Notes under the pieces: model-generated
Databases searched by the model: none
Seen by the model: only the letters and a program-made list of their open reading frames with translations
Told to the model about the DNA's origin: nothing
Program-made: the position numbers and the translations under genes
Assembly: GCF_014904755.1 (NCBI RefSeq)
Contig: NZ_JACZFQ010000071.1
Coordinates: 1 to 44,878 of the forward strand
DNA length: 44,878 nucleotides
Reading direction: 5' to 3'
Source of the DNA: Neoluteolibacter marinus
GTDB lineage: Bacteria; Verrucomicrobiota; Verrucomicrobiia; Verrucomicrobiales; Akkermansiaceae
In this document: positions 1 through 7,551 of the stretch, piece by piece
Layout: each line of letters starts with the position of its first letter
How positions within the stretch are numbered: the stretch's first letter is position 1

Positions 1-1876
1 CGCCGGCGATGTCGAAGTTCTGGGCACTGGTGACGCCGGCCGCGTTGCTGCGGATGCCGCCGTTGGCGGTGGTGAACGAGACGGTGCCGGCGGCGCCGAG
101 CGAGGCGGCGTTGTTGATGCCGATGGTGCCGCCTTCGATCGTGGTGCCGGCGGTGTAGGTGTTGACGCCGTTGAAGTTGACCTGGCCGCTGCCGCGTTTG
201 ATCACGGATCCGGCACCGGCGAGGATGCCGGGGTAGGTGCTTTCGCCGCTGTTGTCACGGTTGAAGACCAGCGAGGCGCCGCCTGCGACGGTGACGTTGG
301 TGGCACCGAGGACGCCGGTCGCACCGCCGTTGCCGATCTGCAGCGTGCCGGCGTTGACCGCGGTCTCGCCGGTGTAGGTGTTGTTGCCCGACAGGGTGAG
401 GGTGCCGGTGCCGTTCTTGGTGACACGGGCGGCGCCCGCGGAGTTCACGATGTCCCCGGCGAACTCCGAGTCGGTGTTCAGGGAACCGATCGTCCAGTTG
501 ACGAAGCGGCCGCTGACCGGGTTGCCGGCGAGGACGGCTCCCGCGTCGCCGGACAGTTCACCGATCGGCTGGACGGTCTGGGTTCCGGATCCTGACGGCG
601 GGTTGAAGATCTGCGAGGCGTAGACGCTGGGGCCGATGTGCAGCTTCGCGTTGGTGAAGAGGTTGGTGGTCTTGATCCGAAGGTCGGAGAAGGCCGGCGC
701 GGTGGCGGAGGTGACGTTGATGTTGCCGGTGAAGGCGCTCCAGTTGGCGTTCATCTCTCCGCGGACGTAGCGGACGACGAAGTTGAGCGTTCCCGAGCCG
801 CTGAGGGGCGCGGTGAAGTCGGTGCCGGTCCGCTGCGTGTTATAGATGGTGCCGGTCTGGCCCGCGTCGATGAAGATCGGGGTAGCCAGTCCGTCCGTGT
901 AGTTGGCGCTGCCGGTGGCGCCGTTGAGCACCAGCGTGCCGCCTTCGAAGGTGAGGGTGTTGGTGGTGGCGCCGATCGACTTCTGTCCGTTGCCTGCTCC
1001 ACCTCCGAGACGTACCGTACCTTCTTTCAGGAGGATGGGTCCGATCAAGGTCGCGCTGCTGTCGCCGTTGAGGGCGAGCTCGCCGGCGCCCGACTTGGTG
1101 AGGCCCGGCGCGGTGATGGCTCCGCCGACCGTGAGCACGCCTGCCACCGTGTTGACGTCGCGGATGGCGCCGGCGGTGACGGCTCCGGTCCCGAGGTTGA
1201 GGTTGCTGGTGCCGAGGAAGGTGAAGTCGTCGTTCCAGTTCTGGAGGTTGTTGGTCGAGAGGATGGTCCCGGTGCCGCTGTCAATGGTGCCGCCGGCGAT
1301 GGTCAGCGGGCCGCTGCCGATGGCGGTGGCGCTGTTGATGGCGAGGGTGCCGGCGTTCAGCGTGGTGGTGCCGCTGTAGCTGTTAGGGCCGCTGAGGATG
1401 AGCGTTCCCGGTCCGGACTTGGTGAGGCCGTCGGTGCCGGCGACCTGCATCGCGAGCTCCGCCACGGCGACTGCCAGCGAGATTTCCGTCTCTTCGTCCG
1501 CGGCGAGTGCGTTCACCGTGATCTCCGGGGTGCCAGCGAGGGTGAGGATGTTGAGCGGGTCGAGATTGTCGTCGATCACCCAGGAACCGACGGTGGCGGT
1601 GTCGATGTCGCCGAAGGTCAGGTTGCCGATCGTGCGCGAGGCCTCGAGGCCAAGGACGAGGCCGCCTTCCGGCAGGTCGATGGTGCTGAAGTCGGCGGTG
1701 TTGCCGGCGCCGTCGGCAACCGTTGCGGCATCCCAGTTGGCAGTGTTGCCCCAGGTGTCGAAGTTGGTGGTGCCGGTCCAGGTGCCGCTCTGGGCTTGGA
1801 CCGAGGTAACCGCGCAGAAGGCGGCCGAGGCGAGGAGCGAGGCGCGGGTCAAGGCGCCGGTGGATGTCATTTTCAT
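1..1876 (-). CDS. Giant exported protein with autotransporter-associated beta-strand repeats (N-terminal part; runs off the left edge)
   Basis: The frame is open from an ATG at 1876 to the window edge, so about 625 N-terminal residues are visible and the stop is missing. A signal peptide (basic n-region, Ala-rich core, VQAQ-type cleavage near residue 29) is followed by threonine/glycine-rich repeats such as GTGTLTLSGNNTYTG and GTTTLNAGTLAI, typical of the autotransporter-associated beta-strand repeat family, which forms a right-handed beta-helix. No catalytic domain is visible in this part, unlike the PL11 and PL1 fusions further right. It lies 131 bp downstream of the response-regulator gene on the same strand, and the gap holds the best copy of the shared inverted motif (1974-1989). 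It is inferred to be a secreted or surface structural protein of the pectin locus. A second in-frame ATG two codons in is an alternative start. Confidence 0.85.
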   Translation of the reverse strand, partial: MKMTSTGALTRASLLASAAFCAVTSVQAQSGTWTGTTNFDTWGNTANWDAATVADGAGNTADFSTIDLPEGGLVLGLEASRTIGNLTFGDIDTATVGSWVIDDNLDPLNILTLAGTPEITVNALAADEETEISLAVAVAELAMQVAGTDGLTKSGPGTLILSGPNSYSGTTTLNAGTLAINSATAIGSGPLTIAGGTIDSGTGTILSTNNLQNWNDDFTFLGTSNLNLGTGAVTAGAIRDVNTVAGVLTVGGAITAPGLTKSGAGELALNGDSSATLIGPILLKEGTVRLGGGAGNGQKSIGATTNTLTFEGGTLVLNGATGSANYTDGLATPIFIDAGQTGTIYNTQRTGTDFTAPLSGSGTLNFVVRYVRGEMNANWSAFTGNINVTSATAPAFSDLRIKTTNLFTNAKLHIGPSVYASQIFNPPSGSGTQTVQPIGELSGDAGAVLAGNPVSGRFVNWTIGSLNTDSEFAGDIVNSAGAARVTKNGTGTLTLSGNNTYTGETAVNAGTLQIGNGGATGVLGATNVTVAGGASLVFNRDNSGESTYPGILAGAGSVIKRGSGQVNFNGVNTYTAGTTIEGGTIGINNAASLGAAGTVSFTTANGGIRSNAAGVTSAQNFDIAG

Positions 1877-1973
1877 GGGTTTGGCGATTCCTGGGTTCTC
1901 CCGGACGGGGAGGATGCGGGGGTTTTCCGCATTTACAGGAATCGTTATCCATGATGTCCGACAACTCGTCGAT

Positions 1974-1989
1974 TACCCCAACGGGGGTA
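1974..1989 (-). promoter_or_regulatory. Candidate operator, RG-I locus motif copy 1
   Basis: Read on the minus strand the site is TACCCCCGTTGGGGTA, a perfect 6-4-6 inverted repeat (TACCCC / GGGGTA). It lies 98 bp upstream of the start of the beta-strand-repeat gene, between it and the response-regulator gene. Five related sites occur at other gene starts of the locus. Function is inferred from position and repetition. Confidence 0.5.
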
Positions 1990-2007
1990 GCGGATCCGGA
2001 GCAGGGA

Positions 2008-2682
2008 TCAGATCGGGAAACGAGGCTCTTCCTTGGCGTCGCGGAACTTCATCGCGGCCTCGGTGCGGGAGCGCACGTGGAGCTTTTCGTAGACGTGTTT
2101 GAGGTGCACGCGGACCGTTTCGACGCTGATGTCCAAGCGGTCGGCGATCTCCTTGTTGGCGAGTCCCTCGCACAGGAGTTCGAGGATCTCGGTTTCCCGC
2201 TTCGAAAGCTTCACCTCATCGAGCACCGAGGGTTCGGATTTGACCGGCTGGTGGAAAGCCTCGACCACCCGCCGGGCGATCTCGGGGCTCATCGGGGCGC
2301 CGCCGGTGCGGACGTCGTGGATCGCCTCGCGCAACTCGGAGGGGTTGGAGCGCTTGAGCAGGTAACCGCAGGCACCGGCCTTGAGGGCCGCGAAGATCTG
2401 CTCGTGGTCGCGGTAGACGGTGACCATGACGACCTTCACGTCGGGAAGATGTTGCTTGAGGCGGGCGGTGGCTTCGATGCCCGACATCCCGGGGAGGTTG
2501 ATGTCCATCAGCACGATCTGCGGGCGGAAGGCGTCGATTTTTTTCAACGCTTCCTCGGCGGTGGTCCAGACGCCGATGCAGCGCAGCAAGGCGTCGGATT
2601 CGACCACCTTGCGCAGGCTGCTGCCGAGGGCGGCATTGTCCTCGACGATGGCAACGTCGGTGGTCGCGGGTTTTGCAGGCAT
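2008..2682 (-). CDS. NarL/FixJ-family response regulator
   Basis: The 224-residue protein has a CheY-like receiver (residues about 8-125) with acidic residues E14/D15, phosphoacceptor D60 in LMDINLPGMSG, T88 and K110. A LuxR-type helix-turn-helix follows (about 153-215; LSKRETEILELLCEGLANKEIA). Length and domain order are normal for the family. The start codon is ATG at 2682, nine bases after the sensor-kinase stop, so the two genes form a two-component pair. The protein should be a DNA-binding transcription factor activated by phosphorylation from the propeller kinase. Its position between pectin-degrading genes suggests it controls them. The repeated inverted motif found at promoters of the locus is a reasonable candidate for its binding site, but nothing in the sequence proves this. 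Confidence 0.93.
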   Translation of the reverse strand: MPAKPATTDVAIVEDNAALGSSLRKVVESDALLRCIGVWTTAEEALKKIDAFRPQIVLMDINLPGMSGIEATARLKQHLPDVKVVMVTVYRDHEQIFAALKAGACGYLLKRSNPSELREAIHDVRTGGAPMSPEIARRVVEAFHQPVKSEPSVLDEVKLSKRETEILELLCEGLANKEIADRLDISVETVRVHLKHVYEKLHVRSRTEAAMKFRDAKEEPRFPI

Positions 2683-2691
2683 GGAACGAGT

Positions 2692-5466
2692 CTAGGTTTC
2701 GGGTGATGGATCGGCAAGCAGGGGCAAGGTCAAGGTGACGGTCACCCCGGTGCCGGGAATGCTGGTGAGGCTGCAGTCGCCGCCGCAGGCCTGCATCCGC
2801 TCGCTCAGGTGGGTGACACCATAGCCTTTCGCCTCCCACTCCTGGGAGAAACCGCGACCGTTGTCCTCGATTTGGATCTCGAGGCCGCGCGGGGTGAGAT
2901 GGACGGAAAGGCGCGCCTCGCTGGCCTGCGAATGCTTCACGAGGTTGTTCAGCGCCTCGCGAGCCGCCATGAAGACGCCGTGGCGAACGGTGGTGTCGAG
3001 CGGTTGGTCGGGGATGGATCGGGAAATGTCGGTGCGCAAGCTGATGCCGGCGGTCGACAGGAAGTCGCGGGCGTAGGCAGCGAGGTAGTCGACCAACGAG
3101 CGCAGCGTGTCTTCGCGCGGATTCACGGCCCAGACGATCTCGTCCAGCGTGCCCACCACCGACTTCGCCTTGCGGGACAGCTGGTTGAGCGATGGCCGCA
3201 TCGAGCTTTCGTCCTCTTCCTCGGCGGCGAGGGCGGAAAGGATCGAGATCTCGGTGAGGCTGGCGCCGAGGTCGTCGTGGAGGTCGCGGGCGATGCGTGC
3301 CCGTTCCGCCTCCCGGGCGTGGCGGATTTTCAAGGCCTGGATCCGGCGCTTCATGCGCCTGCGGGCAATCGCCCATCCGGCCATCGCCGCGCACAGCAAG
3401 GTGAGTCCGGTGACGCCGACGATGAACCACGCCGATTCCCAGAAGTGCGGCGTCACCCGGATCGATACCCGGGCCGGTTGGGTGCTCCACACGCCGTCGC
3501 CGTTCACGGCCATGACCTCGAAGGTGTAGCGCCCCGGCGGGACAGCTTCGAAAGCCGCCACCCGCTGGTCGCCCAGCTCGCGCCAGGTGTCGTCGAGGCC
3601 GTCGAGACGGGCGCGGTAGGTCACCTTTTCCGGTGCGCTGTAGCTCAGACCGACGAAGCGGAACTCGAGCCGCGTGCGCCCGGGGCCGGCCTCGATAGCT
3701 CCCTCCGAATGCTCTTGCTGGCGGCCGTTGACGCGGGTGCTCTGGAGGTAGACCGGCGGCGGGACCTTGTTGACCTCGACGAGATCCGGGCGGACCCGGA
3801 CGACGCCGCTCCCGGTCGGAAACCACAGCCGGCCATCGTCGCCCCGCCATCCGGCCGGCTGGTAGCCGCCGATGCACTCCCGGGTTGGCAAGCCGTCCGA
3901 GCGGTCGAGCCGCAACCAGTGGAGCGGCTGTTCGGCGCCTTGGAGCCGCATCAGGAGCTCGCGGCGGCTGGCGCGCAGGATGCCACCGAGCGAGCCGAAC
4001 CAGAAATGACCCTGGCCGTCGTCGAGGATGCTGGTCAGGCGCAGGTCGGGAATCCCGTCGGCCGTGGCGAAACGGTGCCACGTGCTGCCGTTCCAGAGGA
4101 ACAATCCGCCGCCGAGGGTGGTCGCCCAGAGCTCCTTATCGCCGACCGGGTGCAGCCCCGAGATCCACCAGTGATCGATCGGGGTGTTGTTGCCCAATTG
4201 CCGGAAGCCGTCCCTGCCGCCGAGGAGGACACGGCCGTCGCTGGTCCCGGCGAAAATGGATTTGCCGGGACCGGTCACCAGGACCGTGACATCGCTTCCG
4301 GGGAAGCCGTCCTCCGGCCCGAAATCCCTGACGGTGGTGCCGTCGAAGGATGCCAGTCCGTTTTCACCGCCGAACCACATCAGCCCGTCGCGGGTTTGTT
4401 GGATCGCGCGGACTTTCGAGGGCGTCTGGCTCCGGGAGAACTGCGGCTCGAAGGATCCGTCCTTGAGGAGGAACACCGAGCCGCCGCGCGAGCCGACCCA
4501 CAGCCGCTTGTCGCGGTCCTCGAAGATCGCCGCGGCCGGCCGCCGGTTACCGGTGGTGACCAGATCGATGTGGCGGGTGCCCTGGTCGGTCCACACGTCG
4601 AGACCGCTGCGCCGGTTGGCGATCCACCACTTTCCGCCGGAGTCCTCTAGAACTGCGAAGACCGCCCGCTCGAACAAGCCATCCGAAGTGGAAAGGAGGT
4701 CGACGCGACCGTGTCGGACGCGGACCAATCCGTTGACCGGAGTGGCCACCCAGACGTTGCCCTCGCGGTCCTCGAGCAGCTCGTTGAAAGTGTAGGGATG
4801 GGAAATCCCGGGGATCGATACCGGGGTCACCACGCCGTCGGTCCCGGTGACCGTGAGGCCGGCATTGGCGTCTCCCGACCAGCGTTCGCCGGAGCGGGAC
4901 TGCAGGAACGGTTCGTTCTCGGGCACGACGGCCCGGCCGCCGGCGACCTGCTTCTCGTAGTCGCGCGCGAACAAGGCCTGCATGTCGTCGGACGGGTCGG
5001 TGACCGGCACCGGGCCCTCGGCGGCGATCAGCAGGATCTCGTCGCCGCGCATTGCAAAAACGGAGCCGGTTGCGTCCGCCACGAGTTGGCTCACCCGCGG
5101 CGGGCGGCTCATCTGGGGGGGGCGGACCACCTGCTCCAGCCGGTTGTCGCGGATCCGGAACAGTCCGCCCTGGAAGGTGGCGACCCAGACCCGGCCGTCG
5201 GGGAGGGAAAACAAGCGCCAGAAGGCGAAACGAACCCGCCGCAGTTCGCCGTCCGGTTCGATGGGGTCGAAGTCGATGCCGTCGAACCGGGCGACCCCCT
5301 CTGCGGTGGCGACCCACAGGTAGCCGTCGGCGGACTGGACCATCGAGCGCACCACGTTGCCCGGCAGGCCGTCTTCCGATTGCCAGACCCGCACCATCAT
5401 CGGCCGGCGCTCCGCCGCGTGGAGCGGGAACAGGCAGGTCAGGAGAAGGGCTATCAGGAGTCGCAC
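2692..5466 (-). CDS. Sensor histidine kinase with periplasmic two-component-regulator propeller, Y_Y_Y and HisKA_3 domains
   Basis: The 924-residue protein starts at a GTG (5466). It has a signal peptide (residues 1-18) and about 14 WxAT/WFG-type propeller blades (residues about 25-560; e.g. GYLWVATAEGVARFDG). A Y_Y_Y domain (about 600-672) and one membrane helix (about 680-701) follow. The cytoplasmic kinase has the HisKA_3 phospho-histidine H730 in ARIARDLHDDLGASLTE, an N-box near 835-846 and a DNGRGF ATP-binding motif at 868-873. The periplasmic part matches that of the hybrid sensors used by Bacteroidetes for polysaccharide loci, but here the receiver and DNA-binding domain are a separate protein encoded just downstream. 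The ligand is probably an oligosaccharide from pectin or RG-I; this is inferred from the neighbours. It sits 57 bp downstream of the pectinesterase gene and is probably co-transcribed with it. Confidence 0.93.
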   Translation of the reverse strand: MRLLIALLLTCLFPLHAAERRPMMVRVWQSEDGLPGNVVRSMVQSADGYLWVATAEGVARFDGIDFDPIEPDGELRRVRFAFWRLFSLPDGRVWVATFQGGLFRIRDNRLEQVVRPPQMSRPPRVSQLVADATGSVFAMRGDEILLIAAEGPVPVTDPSDDMQALFARDYEKQVAGGRAVVPENEPFLQSRSGERWSGDANAGLTVTGTDGVVTPVSIPGISHPYTFNELLEDREGNVWVATPVNGLVRVRHGRVDLLSTSDGLFERAVFAVLEDSGGKWWIANRRSGLDVWTDQGTRHIDLVTTGNRRPAAAIFEDRDKRLWVGSRGGSVFLLKDGSFEPQFSRSQTPSKVRAIQQTRDGLMWFGGENGLASFDGTTVRDFGPEDGFPGSDVTVLVTGPGKSIFAGTSDGRVLLGGRDGFRQLGNNTPIDHWWISGLHPVGDKELWATTLGGGLFLWNGSTWHRFATADGIPDLRLTSILDDGQGHFWFGSLGGILRASRRELLMRLQGAEQPLHWLRLDRSDGLPTRECIGGYQPAGWRGDDGRLWFPTGSGVVRVRPDLVEVNKVPPPVYLQSTRVNGRQQEHSEGAIEAGPGRTRLEFRFVGLSYSAPEKVTYRARLDGLDDTWRELGDQRVAAFEAVPPGRYTFEVMAVNGDGVWSTQPARVSIRVTPHFWESAWFIVGVTGLTLLCAAMAGWAIARRRMKRRIQALKIRHAREAERARIARDLHDDLGASLTEISILSALAAEEEDESSMRPSLNQLSRKAKSVVGTLDEIVWAVNPREDTLRSLVDYLAAYARDFLSTAGISLRTDISRSIPDQPLDTTVRHGVFMAAREALNNLVKHSQASEARLSVHLTPRGLEIQIEDNGRGFSQEWEAKGYGVTHLSERMQACGGDCSLTSIPGTGVTVTLTLPLLADPSPET

Positions 5467-5523
5467 CGGTCGAGTCTGAAGGGATGTGGCGTGGCTTGTC
5501 GAGGGGCGGTCGCTGCACCGGGG

Positions 5524-6447
5524 TCAGCGCTTCACCGGATTCCAACCGCTCAAGACGGTATCGATGGTGACCTTTGCGGCGTCCTGGTCCGTCAGCCGGG
5601 TGGCCCAGCTGACGCGGGCGTCGGGATTGGCGCCCGGACCGGAGCTACGATACTCCCCGTATCGCGCGGTCTTTTCCTTCTCCTCGTCGCGCCAGTTGTC
5701 CCATCCCGCCGGGTCGATCTCCTCCGGCAGCCGGCACTCGAGGAAGCAGGTCGAGGGGTGGTTCTGCCACGGGCGGCCGAGAAACACGCGCTTGGCCGCC
5801 GCTTCCGCTTGGATGACGCAGCGGTGGAAGACGAGGCCGAACTCCGCGGTTCCCGGGGTGGATGCCGCGGTCAGGTATCCGTTGCCGCGGCTGACGAGGG
5901 TGCATTGCTCGAACCATGCAGCGGAACCGCCGAAGATGAAGTCAACGTGGCCGAGGATCGTGCAACCCTCGAAGTACTGGCGCTTCTTTTCGACCAGAAG
6001 GGTATCCTGCCAGCTTCGTAGGGTGACGCCGCGGAAACGGCAACGGTCGCCGGAAACCCGCAGGGCCACCGCCTGTGATCCGGTTCCGAACGCGTTCTCG
6101 ATCGTCAAGCCGGTCGCGGAAAGGTCGTCGGCTTCCACCGTCATCGTGGCACTGCGGAAGGTTCCGAGTTCCTGGCCGGAGGCGTCGGTGGTGCGGGCGG
6201 AATCCGCCCAGGAGATGACCGTGGTCGTGGCACCGCTGCCTTCCAGCGCGATCGGGGGCATGCCCGCGGGGATCGCGATTTTCTCCCGGTAGGTGCCGGC
6301 GGCGAGACGGATCGTGTAAGTTGACTTCCGGCCCTTGGGGATCGAGTCGATCGCCGACTGCAGCGGTCCCTGCCGGTCAGGCTTCACCTCGATGATGCGG
6401 CCGGCATGGGCGGGAAGGATCAGGAGCAGGGCGAGCAGTCGGATCAC
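5524..6447 (-). CDS. Pectinesterase (carbohydrate esterase family 8)
   Basis: The 307-residue exported protein hydrolyses methyl esters of polygalacturonate, giving pectate and methanol. It starts with a signal peptide (residues 1-15, cleavage after AHA), then a right-handed beta-helix domain of normal CE8 length. Family landmarks are GTYREKI (51-57), GSQAVAL with Q125, QDTL with catalytic D148, DFIFG with nucleophile D169, and LGRPW with R225 and W227. The start codon is GTG. The gene follows PL10 by 80 bp, a gap that holds a hairpin and one copy of the shared inverted motif, so it may have its own promoter as well as read-through. Demethylation would prepare homogalacturonan for the PL10 and PL1 lyases. 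Confidence 0.93.
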   Translation of the reverse strand: MIRLLALLLILPAHAGRIIEVKPDRQGPLQSAIDSIPKGRKSTYTIRLAAGTYREKIAIPAGMPPIALEGSGATTTVISWADSARTTDASGQELGTFRSATMTVEADDLSATGLTIENAFGTGSQAVALRVSGDRCRFRGVTLRSWQDTLLVEKKRQYFEGCTILGHVDFIFGGSAAWFEQCTLVSRGNGYLTAASTPGTAEFGLVFHRCVIQAEAAAKRVFLGRPWQNHPSTCFLECRLPEEIDPAGWDNWRDEEKEKTARYGEYRSSGPGANPDARVSWATRLTDQDAAKVTIDTVLSGWNPVKR

Positions 6448-6469
6448 GGGGTGATGGGGATTTCAGCAG

Positions 6470-6502
6470 GGTGAACGGGGAGAATCCGGTCGCCGTTTCA
6501 CC
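6470..6502 (-). other. Hairpin in the PL10-pectinesterase gap
   Basis: Nine-base arms (ggtgaacgg and ccgtttcacc) pair with one bulged base around a loop of about 14 bases. There is no following run of U on either strand, so it may be a weak terminator, an RNA processing site or a chance structure. It lies just downstream of the inverted motif at 6512-6527. Confidence 0.3.
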
Positions 6503-6511
6503 GGGATCAAC

Positions 6512-6527
6512 TCACCCGATGGGAGTA
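6512..6527 (-). promoter_or_regulatory. Candidate operator, RG-I locus motif copy 2
   Basis: On the minus strand the site reads TACTCCCATCGGGTGA, two CCC/GGG half-sites around four bases. It starts directly after the PL10 stop codon and lies 65-80 bp upstream of the pectinesterase start. Confidence 0.45.
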
Positions 6528-7541
6528 TCAGCGGAGTTCGTGGCGTTTCTTCCATTTCGCGTGGTCGCTTGCGACGCTTTCGCCCCAGTTGCCGTACCAA
6601 GCGTATCCGGTCCGGCGCTCTTTGCCGATATCTGACAGCTTGTCTTTCTTGATGCCATCGCGATCGCAGAAGTAGGGCTTGCCGGTGCCAAGGTCATAGA
6701 AGCGCGCCCAGACCGGCTTGGCCTTGCGATCCGGCACCACCCGGCAGTCGCCCCCGGAGCGGTCGATCCGGATGCCGTGGATCGCGGCTTCCTCGAACCA
6801 GGCGACCCCGGCCTCGATGCAGCGGATCACCTCGCGCGAAGGCTTCTCGACGCGCATCAGGAAGCGCAGGATGCCGGCACTTTCGGAGCCGCTGAGGGAG
6901 GCGAGTTCGTAGCTGCGGGCGTCGGCCGGGGCGAGGGTGATCTCGTCGTGCTGCGCGCACCAGACCGTGGCCTTGCCGTTCACCTTCACCTGGCAGTCGA
7001 CGATGCAGGCGATGCCCCGCTGGTAGGCTTGCCCCGCTGCCCGGCGGCGCTTGCTGTCGAGGAAGGCGAAGTCATCGGAACGGAGTGAGTCGCGCAGGAA
7101 CTCCAGCAGACGGACCATGCTGCCGTCGTTGTAGGTGATGTGGCGGGGGTATTTCTTGCCCGGAGGGAAGTACTGGGGCCAGCCGCCGTTGTGATACTGG
7201 GCCTCGAGGATGTGATCGAAGCCTTTCAAGACGGCATCGCGGCACCGGTCTTCGCCGGTGATTCTCCAGGCCCGGGCGAGCAGGCGGAGTTCCCCGGTGG
7301 TGGCCTTGTTGTCGAAGGTTCCGTGCAGGTCTTCCGGCGGGCCGGGGTAGGGCTTCCGGCAGGTGTCCTTGTTTTTCGGCCAGCTGCCCTCGGGAGACTG
7401 CCAGGAAAGCACGATGGCGGCGGTCTCACGGCCTTCGCCGGAACGGAACCAGGCGTCGGGCTTCTTTAGGAGTTCGTCGGGTGAAGCCGTCGCCAACGAG
7501 AGGGTGGCGAGAGCGATGGCAAGCAGTCGCAGGACGTTCAC
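6528..7541 (-). CDS. Pectate lyase, polysaccharide lyase family 10
   Basis: The 337-residue exported enzyme cleaves polygalacturonate by beta-elimination. After a signal peptide (residues 1-19) it has the alpha-toroid PL10 domain, with landmarks FDNKAT (76-81), NGGWPQYFP (118-126), HITYNDGSM (134-142), WCAQHDE (194-200), RSYELASLSGSES (209-221), ARFYDL (279-284) and YAWYGNW (313-319). The frame is open further upstream, into the preceding gene. The GTG at 7541 was chosen because it directly precedes a clean signal peptide and lies 10 bases after the stop of the PL11 fusion gene. It is thus tightly linked to PL11 upstream and the pectinesterase downstream, and should act in the periplasm or outside the cell. 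Confidence 0.93.
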   Translation of the reverse strand: MNVLRLLAIALATLSLATASPDELLKKPDAWFRSGEGRETAAIVLSWQSPEGSWPKNKDTCRKPYPGPPEDLHGTFDNKATTGELRLLARAWRITGEDRCRDAVLKGFDHILEAQYHNGGWPQYFPPGKKYPRHITYNDGSMVRLLEFLRDSLRSDDFAFLDSKRRRAAGQAYQRGIACIVDCQVKVNGKATVWCAQHDEITLAPADARSYELASLSGSESAGILRFLMRVEKPSREVIRCIEAGVAWFEEAAIHGIRIDRSGGDCRVVPDRKAKPVWARFYDLGTGKPYFCDRDGIKKDKLSDIGKERRTGYAWYGNWGESVASDHAKWKKRHELR

Positions 7542-7551
7542 GGTGGCGGGA

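Noticed and set aside
638-1954. Long plus-strand open frame (438 codons) opposite the left-edge repeat gene
   Set aside because: It lies antisense to a well-supported repeat protein, has low-complexity Gly/Glu/Val-rich sequence and no family features; such mirror frames are expected in GC-rich coding DNA.
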